Shown here piece after piece: positions 25,562-37,100 of a DNA stretch of 64,000 bases. Under the pieces are notes generated by a model. The model was not told the DNA's origin. It did not search any database and worked only from the letters and a program-made list of their open reading frames with translations. This stretch comes from Wuchereria bancrofti (taxonomy: Eukaryota; Nematoda; Chromadorea; Rhabditida; Onchocercidae): assembly GCA_005281725.1 (NCBI GenBank), contig SSBO01000012.1, positions 15,835,048-15,899,047 on the forward strand, read 5' to 3'. The position numbers and the translations under genes were made by a program. Numbering within the stretch: position 1 is the first letter of the stretch; each line of letters opens with the position of its first letter.

Positions 25562-28500
25562 TTATTGTACTTCATCTTGATGCTTCACTTTGTAAAGTGT
25601 CAACTTGACGCAGTCATTAAACAAATCTTGGTTAACGCCTGCGTATTGTGCAGCCAAATGACCAGTTTCAATCTATAATTCAATTTTATTTCAAGCCGAT
25701 TTCAAGTTCAATTCATTTTCCATAAAAATACTCTCCTTTTAAATCCATTTTCCCTAAAATTTCAATTCCTGCTATTTTTGATTTCGGAAGTATCAATTAT
25801 TCTCTTCACGGCTATATTATTATTTGATTTGGTCTTGTAAACTGATGAATGCACTGAATACTGAATGAACTAGTTTAGTAAAATCAAAAATACAATGAAA
25901 GAAATTCAAACTTGGACCTATCGGCATTAGTGATATTTTCGATTTTTATGGCTTCATAACTTACAATATGCTTCATTTTCTTAATTCACTCGGCTATTTT
26001 CGATATCTTCTAGATTCTTAAGATGAAATTTATGACAGTCTAAAAAGCTTATGTGAAGATAAAAAACAAAAAAGATTGATAAAAAAGAAAATAAGAGCAA
26101 CAGGTAAACGGAGGCAACATTATTATTATCGCTGATATTTCTTAAAATCGAGATCTCGGACCAACTAAAGTGGCATCTAAAGCGTAATAATTTTCATCTA
26201 GATATTTCCACGGATTATTCCCGTATTCTTTTTTCTGTTAAAAACAGACAGATTGTTCACTGCCATTATTACTGACAGTACAACGATTACATCCATATTG
26301 TGACTGTTGCAATTACAATAATTACAATAACCATTACTATTACCCGAGTGCTATTGTAATTTAATAAGCTTGATTATTTTTTGGCCGGTTCCATAACACT
26401 TTACAGATAATTTTTGCCTAAACTTGCTTGTAAGAGAATGTCCTGTAAAGTCCACAAAAACTATTTCCAACTAATTTCAACTCCAATAGAGTAGTATTAG
26501 GGATGAAATGAAAAGAATCGATGATTGCGATTTCAATGATTACAGAGATAAACTGGAGTTTTTCTTTTCTACTACAATAACAGGATCTCTTTGATTTCAA
26601 GTAAAATTGAGGTAAAATTGATAAATGAACTAAAAAGAATAAAAGTGCATTCGTACTGAATCCATAGAAAGATATATTTACTTTTTCAAGCCAATCGGAT
26701 ATGCTGAATGAAAGGATTAAATGATCTGTGACTGCTTCAATAGCAGGATTTGATATGACTGCAGTACCAGGACGTGTGGATTTGCGTAGAAACTCCCAAC
26801 ACTCTGTCTGCAAATTCGAAAATTTTCAAAAATATAGCACAATAACACTAAACAGGTCATGTATGATAGTTCAATATCATATCGAATTCTAATTTTCAAA
26901 CGTACAAACTACCCATGAAAAATTGGTAAGATGGTAAATAAGAACGAAATGTGCAGAACGAAAATTACCTATATCATGATAAAAAAAATATTAACATAAT
27001 TCTTGAAGCTATCATTCTCACAAGAAAAATACTGCAAATCAAACAGATTATTAACCTGATCAGCAAGTGGAAGAAAGAATGAAAACACATTGTGTAAAAC
27101 GATAACATCAGCAGCACTGACAACTTCAGCCTGTTTTCTAACATCGTCGTTGATAACCTGAAAACTTCGAAAAATCAAAATGGAAAATATACCAATTAAA
27201 TTTCGCTACTTCCTAAGCTACGCGATGTGTTACTATAGAAGAGACAAAACTACAAAATGAATTAAAAATTTCTTCTTTCATGAAAATAGTTTCTGAGTAA
27301 ATATATCCAGTTTCTGCTCTTCGTTTTGCGAAAAAAAATAAATTAATTTAAAGAAGGTTAGTAAATCAATATAACAAGAACTGCGTAAGCAATTCAGTAA
27401 TTTCTGTTGGCAAAACTAAAGATCACCACTTAATTAACAATATTGTAGTTATATTGAATTAGATGTGCTAAGGGCGTGTTACATTTTAGTTTTCACAATA
27501 GCAATAGTCAGTCATGTGCTACGATACTGCTAATAATGAACGAAAAAAGGGAAGCGATGTACAAGGTAAGAACAAAGCCACTAAAGGATAAATTTTGTAT
27601 TGATGCGCCAGCTGACTAATCATTTGAAGAAAAAATCGGTATTATAAAAAAACATATTCTCTAAGTACTCACTTTTATGTTTGCCTCCATCCCATTAATT
27701 TCAATTACTCTTTTTTGCAGTTTACAAAAGTCTTCATTCATTTCAATACCAATAGCATTCACCCGTCCACTACTGAAAGTATATATATACGTTTGAAAAC
27801 AGAATTTTTGGACTACTTAATTATATTCAAATTTATACTGGAAGATTATAGAAACAACAAAACAGCAAAAGTGTGTAATCATGTCATAAAAGTTTCATAA
27901 AAGGTTTATTATTACTACAAAAAACAAACCTGTAACTATATACAGCATATAATACAGCGCCCAATCTTGACCCAACATCAACAATTAACGTACCTTTCAT
28001 ATCCTCACTTAAAGGGACTAATACAGTGAATGCAAACCGCAGCTGTAAATTATAAAAATAATTAGTTTTTCATTTTTCCGTAGACTTCTATCTTTTTCCC
28101 AAACATTAACTTCATCAAAATCTCAATGTCTTTTATCACTTTTCTCTTAGGTTAATGCTAAAGATATTTCTCATTTTTACACTTTTGTACGTTTTTTGTG
28201 TAATGGAATGCTTTATATATAAATTTACCAATTAAATATAGAATTGATAACAACAACAATGAGTGATAACTGGAGTGGATTCTGTATATCCGAATTATTA
28301 TTTAATCATCTGATTATAAGACAAGGAACCAAAAGCAAAGAAGTCTTATGACACAAAAGAATAACAGAAATGTATGATGGCATAATATAAAATTTTAACA
28401 GTATGTGTATGTATTTATATGACCTATACATTTACCTAAATATGTATGTGGTGTATATGGTACCTGATCGATACTGAGTGAATGCGAGATAAACGTTAAG

Positions 28501-29640
28501 GGCATGATTTCCCTGCAACCACATTTCGCACAGTATTCTCGACTCAGTGCACCCTGATCCACCAATTCATCCACATCGTCATCGTCGTATAAGAAAGCAT
28601 CGACGTGCACCTAAATGCATTCCATCACAAAACAATTACAGGGAGACAAGAAATTTGCACTCAGCAGTGTAAATGAATACTTTAATTAGAATCTTTTCCA
28701 CAAAATCTAAGTGGAATAGAAAATTCACCGTAGTATCACGGCTGCAATCGGAATCTAGACCACTTTGCGGCCAACACACTGTTTCAGAGGGTAATATCGC
28801 TGTTGTTGGCAACTGAAAAAATTATATGCCGAAGTCTACAATTAAGAGCAAGAAAACGCATATTTCAAATGAGCAGATTTTTTTTTCCACTTTTTTCAAA
28901 AAAATTTTTTTCTCATTGTAGCTCCTCACTGTCTAGAGTACCGAGAAAATAATTAGAAATCACTTGTTCGGGACAAACTTACTTGGAAACTTTCACCAGT
29001 GCTAAAACTTCTGTTGAACATCCCACTACCGCAAATAGTATTTAAAAAAGAGAAAGAAGAAAAAATCTTTTCTCGAATTTCATAAATTAATATAAGGACT
29101 ATATGTCATGGACGTTTTATATATGACGACATGGACGTCAAGTTAATGAGCTGAGGAGGGACATTTTATGATGTGTCATCCTAGGAAAAGACAAAAATCT
29201 ATTTTTCATAAAGTGAAATTAATTAACTGAGATGCTAAGTTCAAGAAAATATGAGAGACGCCAAATTCCCACTTCGTCAAAAATGACATGAAAAGATTTT
29301 ATGAAAATAACACCTCGCTTCTAATATCCACTGCTATCTTTCGCAGCAAAACATCGCATTCCGAAGTGGGTTCACTCCTGCCGTCAAATTCAATATTACC
29401 ACTATCTAAAAGCTTTCACACATCTGTATCAACAAATATATAGGAAATTTCTTGCTAAGAAGTTTGCGGAGAGTTGAAAAATATTTAAAAAAAAAAGCAT
29501 AAGTGAGTAGGCATACGTCCCCCATCTGATACAACAAAACTTTCATTGATCCAACTAAGAAATTCTGCTACGCTTTTCGGCTCCACACGATAAAGCAAAT
29601 TCTGGAATTCTTCTTCTGCTTGCTCTATGTTCAGAAACAT
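25562..29640 (-). CDS. SAM-dependent methyltransferase, family not identified
   Basis: Nine exons join in phase to 332 residues: 29640-29517, 29405-29314, 28812-28729, 28610-28464, 28042-27930, 27772-27673, 27157-27056, 26807-26682, 25672-25562 (stop TAA). The N-terminal half has an acidic run (YDDDDVDE) and a CAKCGC knuckle followed by MPLTFISHSLS. The C-terminal half is a class I methyltransferase fold: motif I LIVDVGSRLGAVLYAVYS, an acidic strand-2 end IGIEMNEDFC about 20 residues later, and DVIVLHNVFSFF at the motif IV position. The substrate is unknown; the CxxC-type knuckle could bind metal or a protein partner. A 45-base candidate exon near 28990-29035 was excluded because it breaks phase. 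The ATG sits just behind a TTATAAATCAG acceptor, possibly for trans-splicing. Confidence 0.8.
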
Positions 29641-30593
29641 ATTGGTTAGCTCCAAGAAACCTGATTTATAAACGAATTAATTATATTTACTTCACTTGGT
29701 AGGATAAAACTTCCGCTCTTCCTACTCATCAAACAATTTATCAATAGGAGTAACTTGTCCGCACAAAAGTTTTAGATGTTAAGTATTTTCCTACAAAGAC
29801 ATTCTTTTTTCCCAAACCGTAACCTGGCGCAATAAAGATAGCGCCTTTTCATTGTCTGACTTTATTTGTGTGTTAGTGCTCAGTATTTGCCCGTGTTCAA
29901 CATACTTCAATTTCAGCATCAAAATATTGTTTCCTAAAATTTATACAATGTTTTGTGTAATATCGGAAAGGATGTGAGAGGAAAGCACTGAGCAAATCAT
30001 TTGCATGACACATCAAATGCAACTAAGATATCGATTTTTGCTGTTTTATTAGTGCTAATGCATTAGAAATTCCGACAATTTTGCATATAAGATCTTTTAA
30101 CACGAAAATTTATTGGTTTTCCCTGGAAATAAATAGCTTTATGGTCCCTGAAAAATTAAGGATTACACCTTAGTTTTCTGATTCAGTGTAAATAGCAGTG
30201 TGAATTGTTCACAGTATGTGAGAAATAGTAGAAAAAACACATTTTTTTAAATATGCAAATTTGAGTCACAAGTGTGGCTTACAGAAGAAGTTATACATTG
30301 AAAATTTTTATATAAAATCATTCGGAAACCAATTTCACTTATACGCGATTTTAAATGAAACCAAAAACGTCTGAATTTCAAAAAAAAAAAAAAAAAAAAA
30401 AAAAATGGAAAAACAACCACACACACACACATGCAGAAACACATTTCCTGACATGTACAGTTCGAGCAAATTTGGAATTAGTAGATTTTTAACGAATTTC
30501 GAATATCGCTAAGGAATTGTCCCTGCTTTCTTTGTTGATTAAGTTCCCAGTTTATATTTTCCTTTCCCTTCACATTCGACTTTTTGAAACATG
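29641..30593. other. Spacer between LCMT1 and the methyltransferase gene
   Basis: About 950 bases. It includes a poly(A) tract followed by (AC)n on the + strand (about 30380-30432). No exon-like reading is seen. The acceptor at about 29660 on the minus strand precedes the downstream gene's ATG. Confidence 0.5.
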
Positions 30594-33090
30594 TCATTTT
30601 TTCCATTCAAAATCAAACGCACGAGCATTTTTTGAAGCAATAACAAAGCAATAATGTTCAAGCAACTGTGAAAGTAGGATCTTTTCATCCAGTAATTCCA
30701 GCTTCTCAATCCTGAAAACACAAATATAATTCTACTTGAGCAATTCGTAAATAGAGGATATCAATTTCAGCTTCAATAAAAACTATGTGAGTGCCACTGA
30801 CCAGATTTACAAATTTAAAAGTGGTATTTACGCTGAATCTTCATAGGAGGACCGTAAAATGAATACTGTAAAAGAAGCAACTTCATTCACAAAACCTTTT
30901 CACTTGTATATCCGGGATTTCCTTTCCATAAATTTCCCACATTGTCTTGACAATAACGTTCTTCCAACCATTACCAATAAATCTAAAAAAATTTCTATCG
31001 AATATGAAAGACAGTTTACTAAATGAGAATTTAAAAAAAAAGAAAAAAAAAACAGCATGGAACAGAAGCATCGGTAACAAATAAGAAGCAAGAAACAAAA
31101 ACAAGAACAGATATGACTATGACAGTATCTTTTTTATTATGTGTCATGGTGTCATGGACCTATTATGAAATTACTAACCGCCTTTTCTGGGCATCTAAAT
31201 TCTCACAAGCGACAAGGCCTGGCAAAATTATACCACGTCCATGGAGGTTCGACACCATTATTTTGCCAAACGTATCGCCTATATTCACCTGAGGTTAAAA
31301 TGAAAATAATGACTGTGAAATATTTTACTTTGTTAAAAAAAAAACTATTCCTAAAGGAAGTGAAATTCGAGTATGAACTTTTATTTGTAATAATTAAAAT
31401 ATGCATTTTTCTGAGATTGTGGCAGCAACAATCATGAATATACGATATTGAAGGATGGCAATATTGACCAACCTTTGATCATGATCATTAGAGGGATTCA
31501 ATGCAGTATTACTGGGAGCTAGTGACTTATGAAAACGCGGAAGTTATAAAATTAAATGCAAATGTAAATTTTGAAAACAGGATAAGTAAAACAGACCTGC
31601 TCGTAATTCAAGAAAAAAGCATTCTCAAACCATCTGACGCATGCTGACAAAAGTGCGTCACTCTGACTTGTTCCCATGTACACCAGCACGCATTCTGCGA
31701 TAAATAATGTCGGCAATTTGTAATTTAAATCACAACTGTCAAGTTTTTCCTTGAATTCGTTTAATTGTCTCAAATCCGCACCAACCAAATGGTAGTCACC
31801 TGCATGCAGATCTGAATGCTCCACTTCCTTTGCTAAACAAACAATTTATTAAAACGAACAATAGCGAATGATATAAATACCTCCTTTCACTCGTTTATCA
31901 TCTCTATCGTTTTAGAACATTGATTTAAAATTTCGGTTTATACCATCTGTTTGTATGTAACCTTAAATTCAGATTCAGTTTTAGGCCCAATGTGCCTTAA
32001 AAGTAACAACTACTCACGCTCTTCCGAAAACATAGAAACAAGATTAGGTGAGCCAGGCCTTCGCATCTGTCGGATCTTCTTTGCAGTGACTGAACTAAAA
32101 TCTACTTCAACATATCGATAAAGCTGTTTTTCCTCCTCTTTCAGTCTCCAATACAAAGTGTCAAATCCTGCACCGAGATTAATAATTTGGCGTTTTTCAG
32201 GAAATGCCTTAAAAAAGGTATGTTAGCAGAGGCAAGAAAAAAAAAGAGAACAACTAGTAAGTGCTAAAACAGCGAAGGTACTTTGCTACTCCAAAATCCC
32301 TTTTTCCGTCTTTTTTCTTTCATTCTGAGTCAAAGCCTAGTTCTAAAAGTTCCAATTTGTAACATGCAATTAGCTCTGTGAACAAAGCGTTCTACCGCCT
32401 AAAAAATAATCTGATCACACCTTTAAAAATGCATCTACAACGGCTTTAACTGCTACAATCCTGGCCCAATAACCACGTGAAATTTCAGGATCACGACGAA
32501 GATTACAATCATCACCCAATATAAATCGATGAACATATGCATCTTTGAAATAATTTAACTGAAATTTTCCACATCTAAGCAAGAGTACGTCATTTCAAGA
32601 AAAGTCAACCAACGAATGGTGCAAAGTAACAAATAAGAAAATCTCTGGTTTATAAAAACTTTACAACCAAAACTTTGCTTAAAATTCCTGAGCTCCTTTA
32701 CCTGATCAATGTCTTAAGCGATTAATCACATAAGTTCGACTCTATTCTAGTGGAACTGGTTCTAACGTAGTCGTATTCAAAACATTTTGGAAGATCACAT
32801 TTTCAGAATTAGCATGGTCCTTCTAAATTTTCAGAAAAAAAAAATAAATTCGAAATTACAAAAAAGTACATATCTATACAAATCGATGGACATATGAACT
32901 TACACAGGAAGTATTGAAGTAACAAGTTTAGAAAAAGGATAGAATTTACTTTAGATGCTATGTACTTGCATTCAGTAGCATCATCGTTTGTTTTCTGTAC
33001 TGAATAATCATCAGAGACAGATGCCGATCTTCGACGAACACCAATTTCTGTCCCCAAATAACCATCTCCAAGCTCTGCTTCTGGCTCCAT
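30594..33090 (-). CDS. LCMT1: Leucine carboxyl methyltransferase 1 (PP2A C-terminal Leu methylation)
   Basis: Seven exons join in phase to 339 residues (human LCMT1: 334): 33090-32950, 32558-32421, 32207-32018, 31832-31597, 31288-31179, 30982-30896, 30711-30594. The enzyme methylates the C-terminal Leu carboxyl of the PP2A catalytic subunit, which controls B-subunit binding. Family landmarks in order: VQKTNDDATECK near the start, DPEISRGYWAR, the SAM-binding IINLGAGFDTLYWR, YVEVDFSSVTAKK, HLVGADLR, the LPTLFIAECVLVYM strand, FLNYEQ, GDTFGKIM and the C-terminal EKLELLDE with LLEHYC. All expected parts are present. The ATG at 33090 lies 24 bases behind a TTTTTTAG acceptor, and the frame upstream of that acceptor has no ATG, so a spliced-leader start is likely. 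Confidence 0.92.
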
Positions 33091-33113
33091 ATTTGAAGGA
33101 TGGTATGGTCTTT

Positions 33114-33122
33114 CTAAAAAAC
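33114..33122 (-). promoter_or_regulatory. Probable trans-splice acceptor of LCMT1
   Basis: On the minus strand a pyrimidine run ending TTTTTTAG precedes the first coding exon by about two dozen bases, and no upstream exon is needed for a complete LCMT1. In nematodes this is the usual position for spliced-leader addition. A 5' UTR intron is the alternative. Confidence 0.4.
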
Positions 33123-34185
33123 ATGCATTTGATGAAGGTAAAAATTTCAATCGAACAACGGATGGTGAAGCTTTTAGGGAACATTTATCCTCCTGACAAC
33201 ATTATCATTCGTGAAGCAAAACGAACTTGCTGATAAAAATTGCTAATTGATTTCTACGTTTGTATTTCATAAGTACCATAGGGAGGAAGCATTAAACTGA
33301 TACCTCCAGCACTACCCTCTTTTCTTTTCAAAAGAATTTCATAAGGTACCATTAAAACTAAGATAATGAAGATAATCAGCTTAACTGATTATCTCACTCG
33401 TTCAAGGAGTTAGAGATATATGATGAAATGGTAATGGGTCACTTTCACTTGCGAAACTATCGAATCAATCCTACCTATCATCAAGCATATTCTCACAGTG
33501 CATCCTTTATTTATTATTTCAGGATGTTGGATGTCTTCCTCAGCCTCTAAAACATTTAAGGCTTGCAGTCAAGTTCTGACTCCGCAAGTTATTAACAATA
33601 CAATGATACTAAGTTATAGCCGATACAATCCATGTTTTTCATTCCGTTATCAGTCTTCACCGTCAGTCAATTATAGGTGAATCTATCCATCTCATGTGTT
33701 ATAGATGAAATTAAAATGGAAAAAATTTGAATTTTTTCATTTCCAGCTGAAATAGTAGTAATTGTAATCAAAAGCAATCACAAGTAAAATATTTGAAACT
33801 TGTCTAATTTTTCGGACGCTAATGGAAACCAACAAAAAAAAGTTTTATTCGCCAATAATTCTGACTACTCAACAATGAAAACAACAAAAAATAAAACTTC
33901 TAAGTTTCAGAAATGAACACTAAACGATCAATAATCAAATACAATCAATTTTCCAGACAACGATCGGTGGAAATATAGTAAATAGTATCTTCTAACACCT
34001 TGGGAAAAAGTTTGAATGCGTTTGTAAATGAAGAATTGGATTTTTTAATCAACCGAGGTTAAAAGAACCACTAAATTTTCCTTGCTTCATCTCCTAAATG
34101 TCCTAAAGCATTTAACAAACAGTTCTTTCGAAACAACTAAATTTAATTGCCTCTCCTGGAACACTGGTTAGTTCTTAACAACATT
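33123..34185. other. Spacer between PUS1 and LCMT1
   Basis: About 1.1 kb with no convincing exon. The short + strand reading at 33498-33680 has no splice partners or recognisable content. Confidence 0.5.
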
Positions 34186-37100
34186 TCAAAGGAAAGATGT
34201 AGCAGAAGTATCAGGACTTCCCATTCTTTTCGGACAACTACTCAGAACAGCTGTACTGTTTGTGCAATTTCCTTCTGAATTTTCCCTTGACTGTGAATCT
34301 GAATCCTTTTTCATCAGTTCTACTACATCATCTCTTCGTTCTGATCCATTCAAAATCTTATCTTGTTTTTCTTCTTTTATTTCCTTTAATTTTTCATTTG
34401 CATGCTGAAAATAAATCAAAAAGATGTTTTCCAATGCATTCCATGGTTTTAACTGACAAACCAAATATTTATCAGGTTCTTTCTACTTCCTACTTAATAG
34501 GGTTTTTTTTTTGATCCAAGCGATAGTTGGGTCAGTTAGAATAATTTCCGTCAAAAATTTTATTAGAAAACAAAAAAATCTCAACTCAACTATGTCATCT
34601 CATATAACGTTTCATTACTTCGGTAAAGCAAATAAACAAACTGACATATGCATGATCAGAAGCTAGTCCCAATGGTGACCTTTCCCTTGATTCCCTTGTA
34701 ATTTTAGGTATCGTTATATCGTGCCTTATTAAGGTAGTTAACCATAAGAACATTCTGAAATGTTGGGATAAAATTTTCGAGTCAATAAAGATTCAACTAT
34801 GTCCTATTTCCACACCCACATATATTTTTCAAATTTTATTGCTGCATACTTCAAAAATTCTTCAAGATATTGATACTATACAACTTGAAAAACAGTGCAT
34901 TACGCAGAGTAGAATGGAAATGACATGATGGTCCAATTTCTATCGTGATGTTAAGTCATGCCGTGAGATTGCCAACAATCACGCATGGGCAAATCTACAT
35001 AGTAATAGCCAATAAGTCTAAAGAGATCAACTATAAATCCTGAGATGACAGCACAAATGAAAACAGATTTCACTTAAAAAAAAAAAGAAAAAACATCCAG
35101 AAACTAACGATTGCGTGGCAAGCTCTTGACGGTAAATTTCCGAAATTATGTAAAGTTGTCGAAATTCATCAGCCTTAGTTTCAATCTCTTCACCCCAGTT
35201 ATTCAATGCCTGGTGTGTTTTTTCATGCCACTTGTCATATCTTTCGTAGTGTACTTTGTCTAATACCAAACCTAGACCGGGTGCCTTCGGCACATCCATC
35301 TAAAACAAATTGATTCCATAATTTAAAAAGCATAAAAAAGTGGGCCATTAATTTTATGACTACCTTAATTCTATTTTTGAGAGATGCTGACTGAAGTGCT
35401 CCTTTTACGAACTCTTCCATAGTTAAGAAATTTCATTGTTTTTATGAACAACACTCGAGCGCTTCTATTTTAATAAAGAGTTTATGAATGTAAATGAATG
35501 GTAAGAGATAAGAGAATTTTGAAATTGAAAACAGACTTGAAAAAGGAATATGATTTGAATAACTACTTCTAAATTATTATAATTTCATCCACAGATATAT
35601 GCCCTATCACTACGACCATAACTTCAAGATTTTCTTGCTGTCCATTTGCATTTAGATAACAAAAGGCTTACTCGCTCACTCAGAAATGTATTTGCAACCT
35701 CAGTCTTGCCACAGAGACCCCTGAAAGTTGCCACCGTCATTCCTGAAATTGAATCAGAATTTATATTTTAAACATGTTTAAAAATGTTTGTTTGATGAAG
35801 TCAAAAATTAAATCTCTAAAACAAAAAGTACCTATCATTTTTCGAATTTGATGCAACATAAAGCTTTGTCCAGTGATATAAAGAGTAATAAATTCAACCA
35901 TACCACCCCGGACTTCATCTTCAACAAGCTGTGTTGGACCACATTTGAAATCATGTATATATCGCATGCTGCTTCGATCTTCGTAGGTTCTAAAAACATT
36001 TTAGCAAAAAATTGAAGATCCGACAGTAACAGTAAACGTTGCATTCCGACACCTGAAACTACTGTTGCCAAATTCAAATCCTTGAAGTGATACTACCATA
36101 TCGAGAGAATAATATAAAAAGGTATGTTGATCCATAAAACCTCTATTCTTCCAAGCGGCTAGTCTCAATGTTTTCCGATCCTAACCGATGCTACAGGAGC
36201 ATAGCAATTCCTCAATTTTTTACGTACTGCAGTAACCTCTCTATCATCTCAATAGCTTTTTTACAGCTTAAGAATCATGTAACGAAACAAGCATAGTATA
36301 AAAATGGCTTATGAAATTTTAAAATCAACATTTAGTGTAGTTTTTATTGTTGTAATTCTATGCCACAAAAAAAAAAAAAAAAAAAACTTAGAGAGCTCAC
36401 CTAGAAAATTCCTGAGCAAAATTGAAAGTAACTTTTGATCTCATTCCCGTTACCAGAGTCATAACAATTTTTATACAAATTTAGCTAGGACCGCAATCTA
36501 CAACAAATGACTGAATACCCACATAAAAGGCTCCTCTATTATTAAGGTTCTCTTGCAGACGTTCATCATACAATATAACTAATCCTTTTAAAATAAAAAT
36601 TCTGTTTGAGGGAATTAATCCCTCCATAATGCAATATTTTTAAATGTTATCCTCAACTGCAGGTCTTCGTCAAACTTTGGACTTCACCAGTTGTTCCCTC
36701 GCAATTAAAGATTAAAGAAAAATAAAAATTCCTTAATGGAGAAAATAACGTGAAAAGACATATTCCACAAGCATTCATTCATTCTCAGATATCGATGTAA
36801 AATCTCTCTCCAGTCTAATAAGAGGTAAAATGTCCATGTTTATGAAAAAAATATACATAAAGGTTTGATATGCAAACTTTATTAAGTAGCCAAAATGCTT
36901 TGTGAATGGACAGAAAATCAGTGAATATTCATTTCAGCTTTTCTATTGCAAATTTCTAAAAGGATGGTAAAGCTATCATATTACAAAAAATCCTACCCCG
37001 ATTAATTTATCATGGCATCTCAAAATATTCTATTGCTGAAGATGGATTTAAATAAACCATTTAGCATGAACGCAATTCAGAAAGAGGATACATATCACAC

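Noticed and set aside
28985..29035. Candidate exon of the methyltransferase gene (reading GSGMFNRSFSTGESFQ)
   Set aside because: No AG acceptor gives the right phase, while exons 29405-29314 and 28812-28729 join directly in frame.
35391..35420. Longer version of PUS1 exon 9 starting upstream of 35390
   Set aside because: The CTTCAG acceptor at 35391 gives the correct phase and a length that matches the family; the longer reading adds residues with no counterpart.
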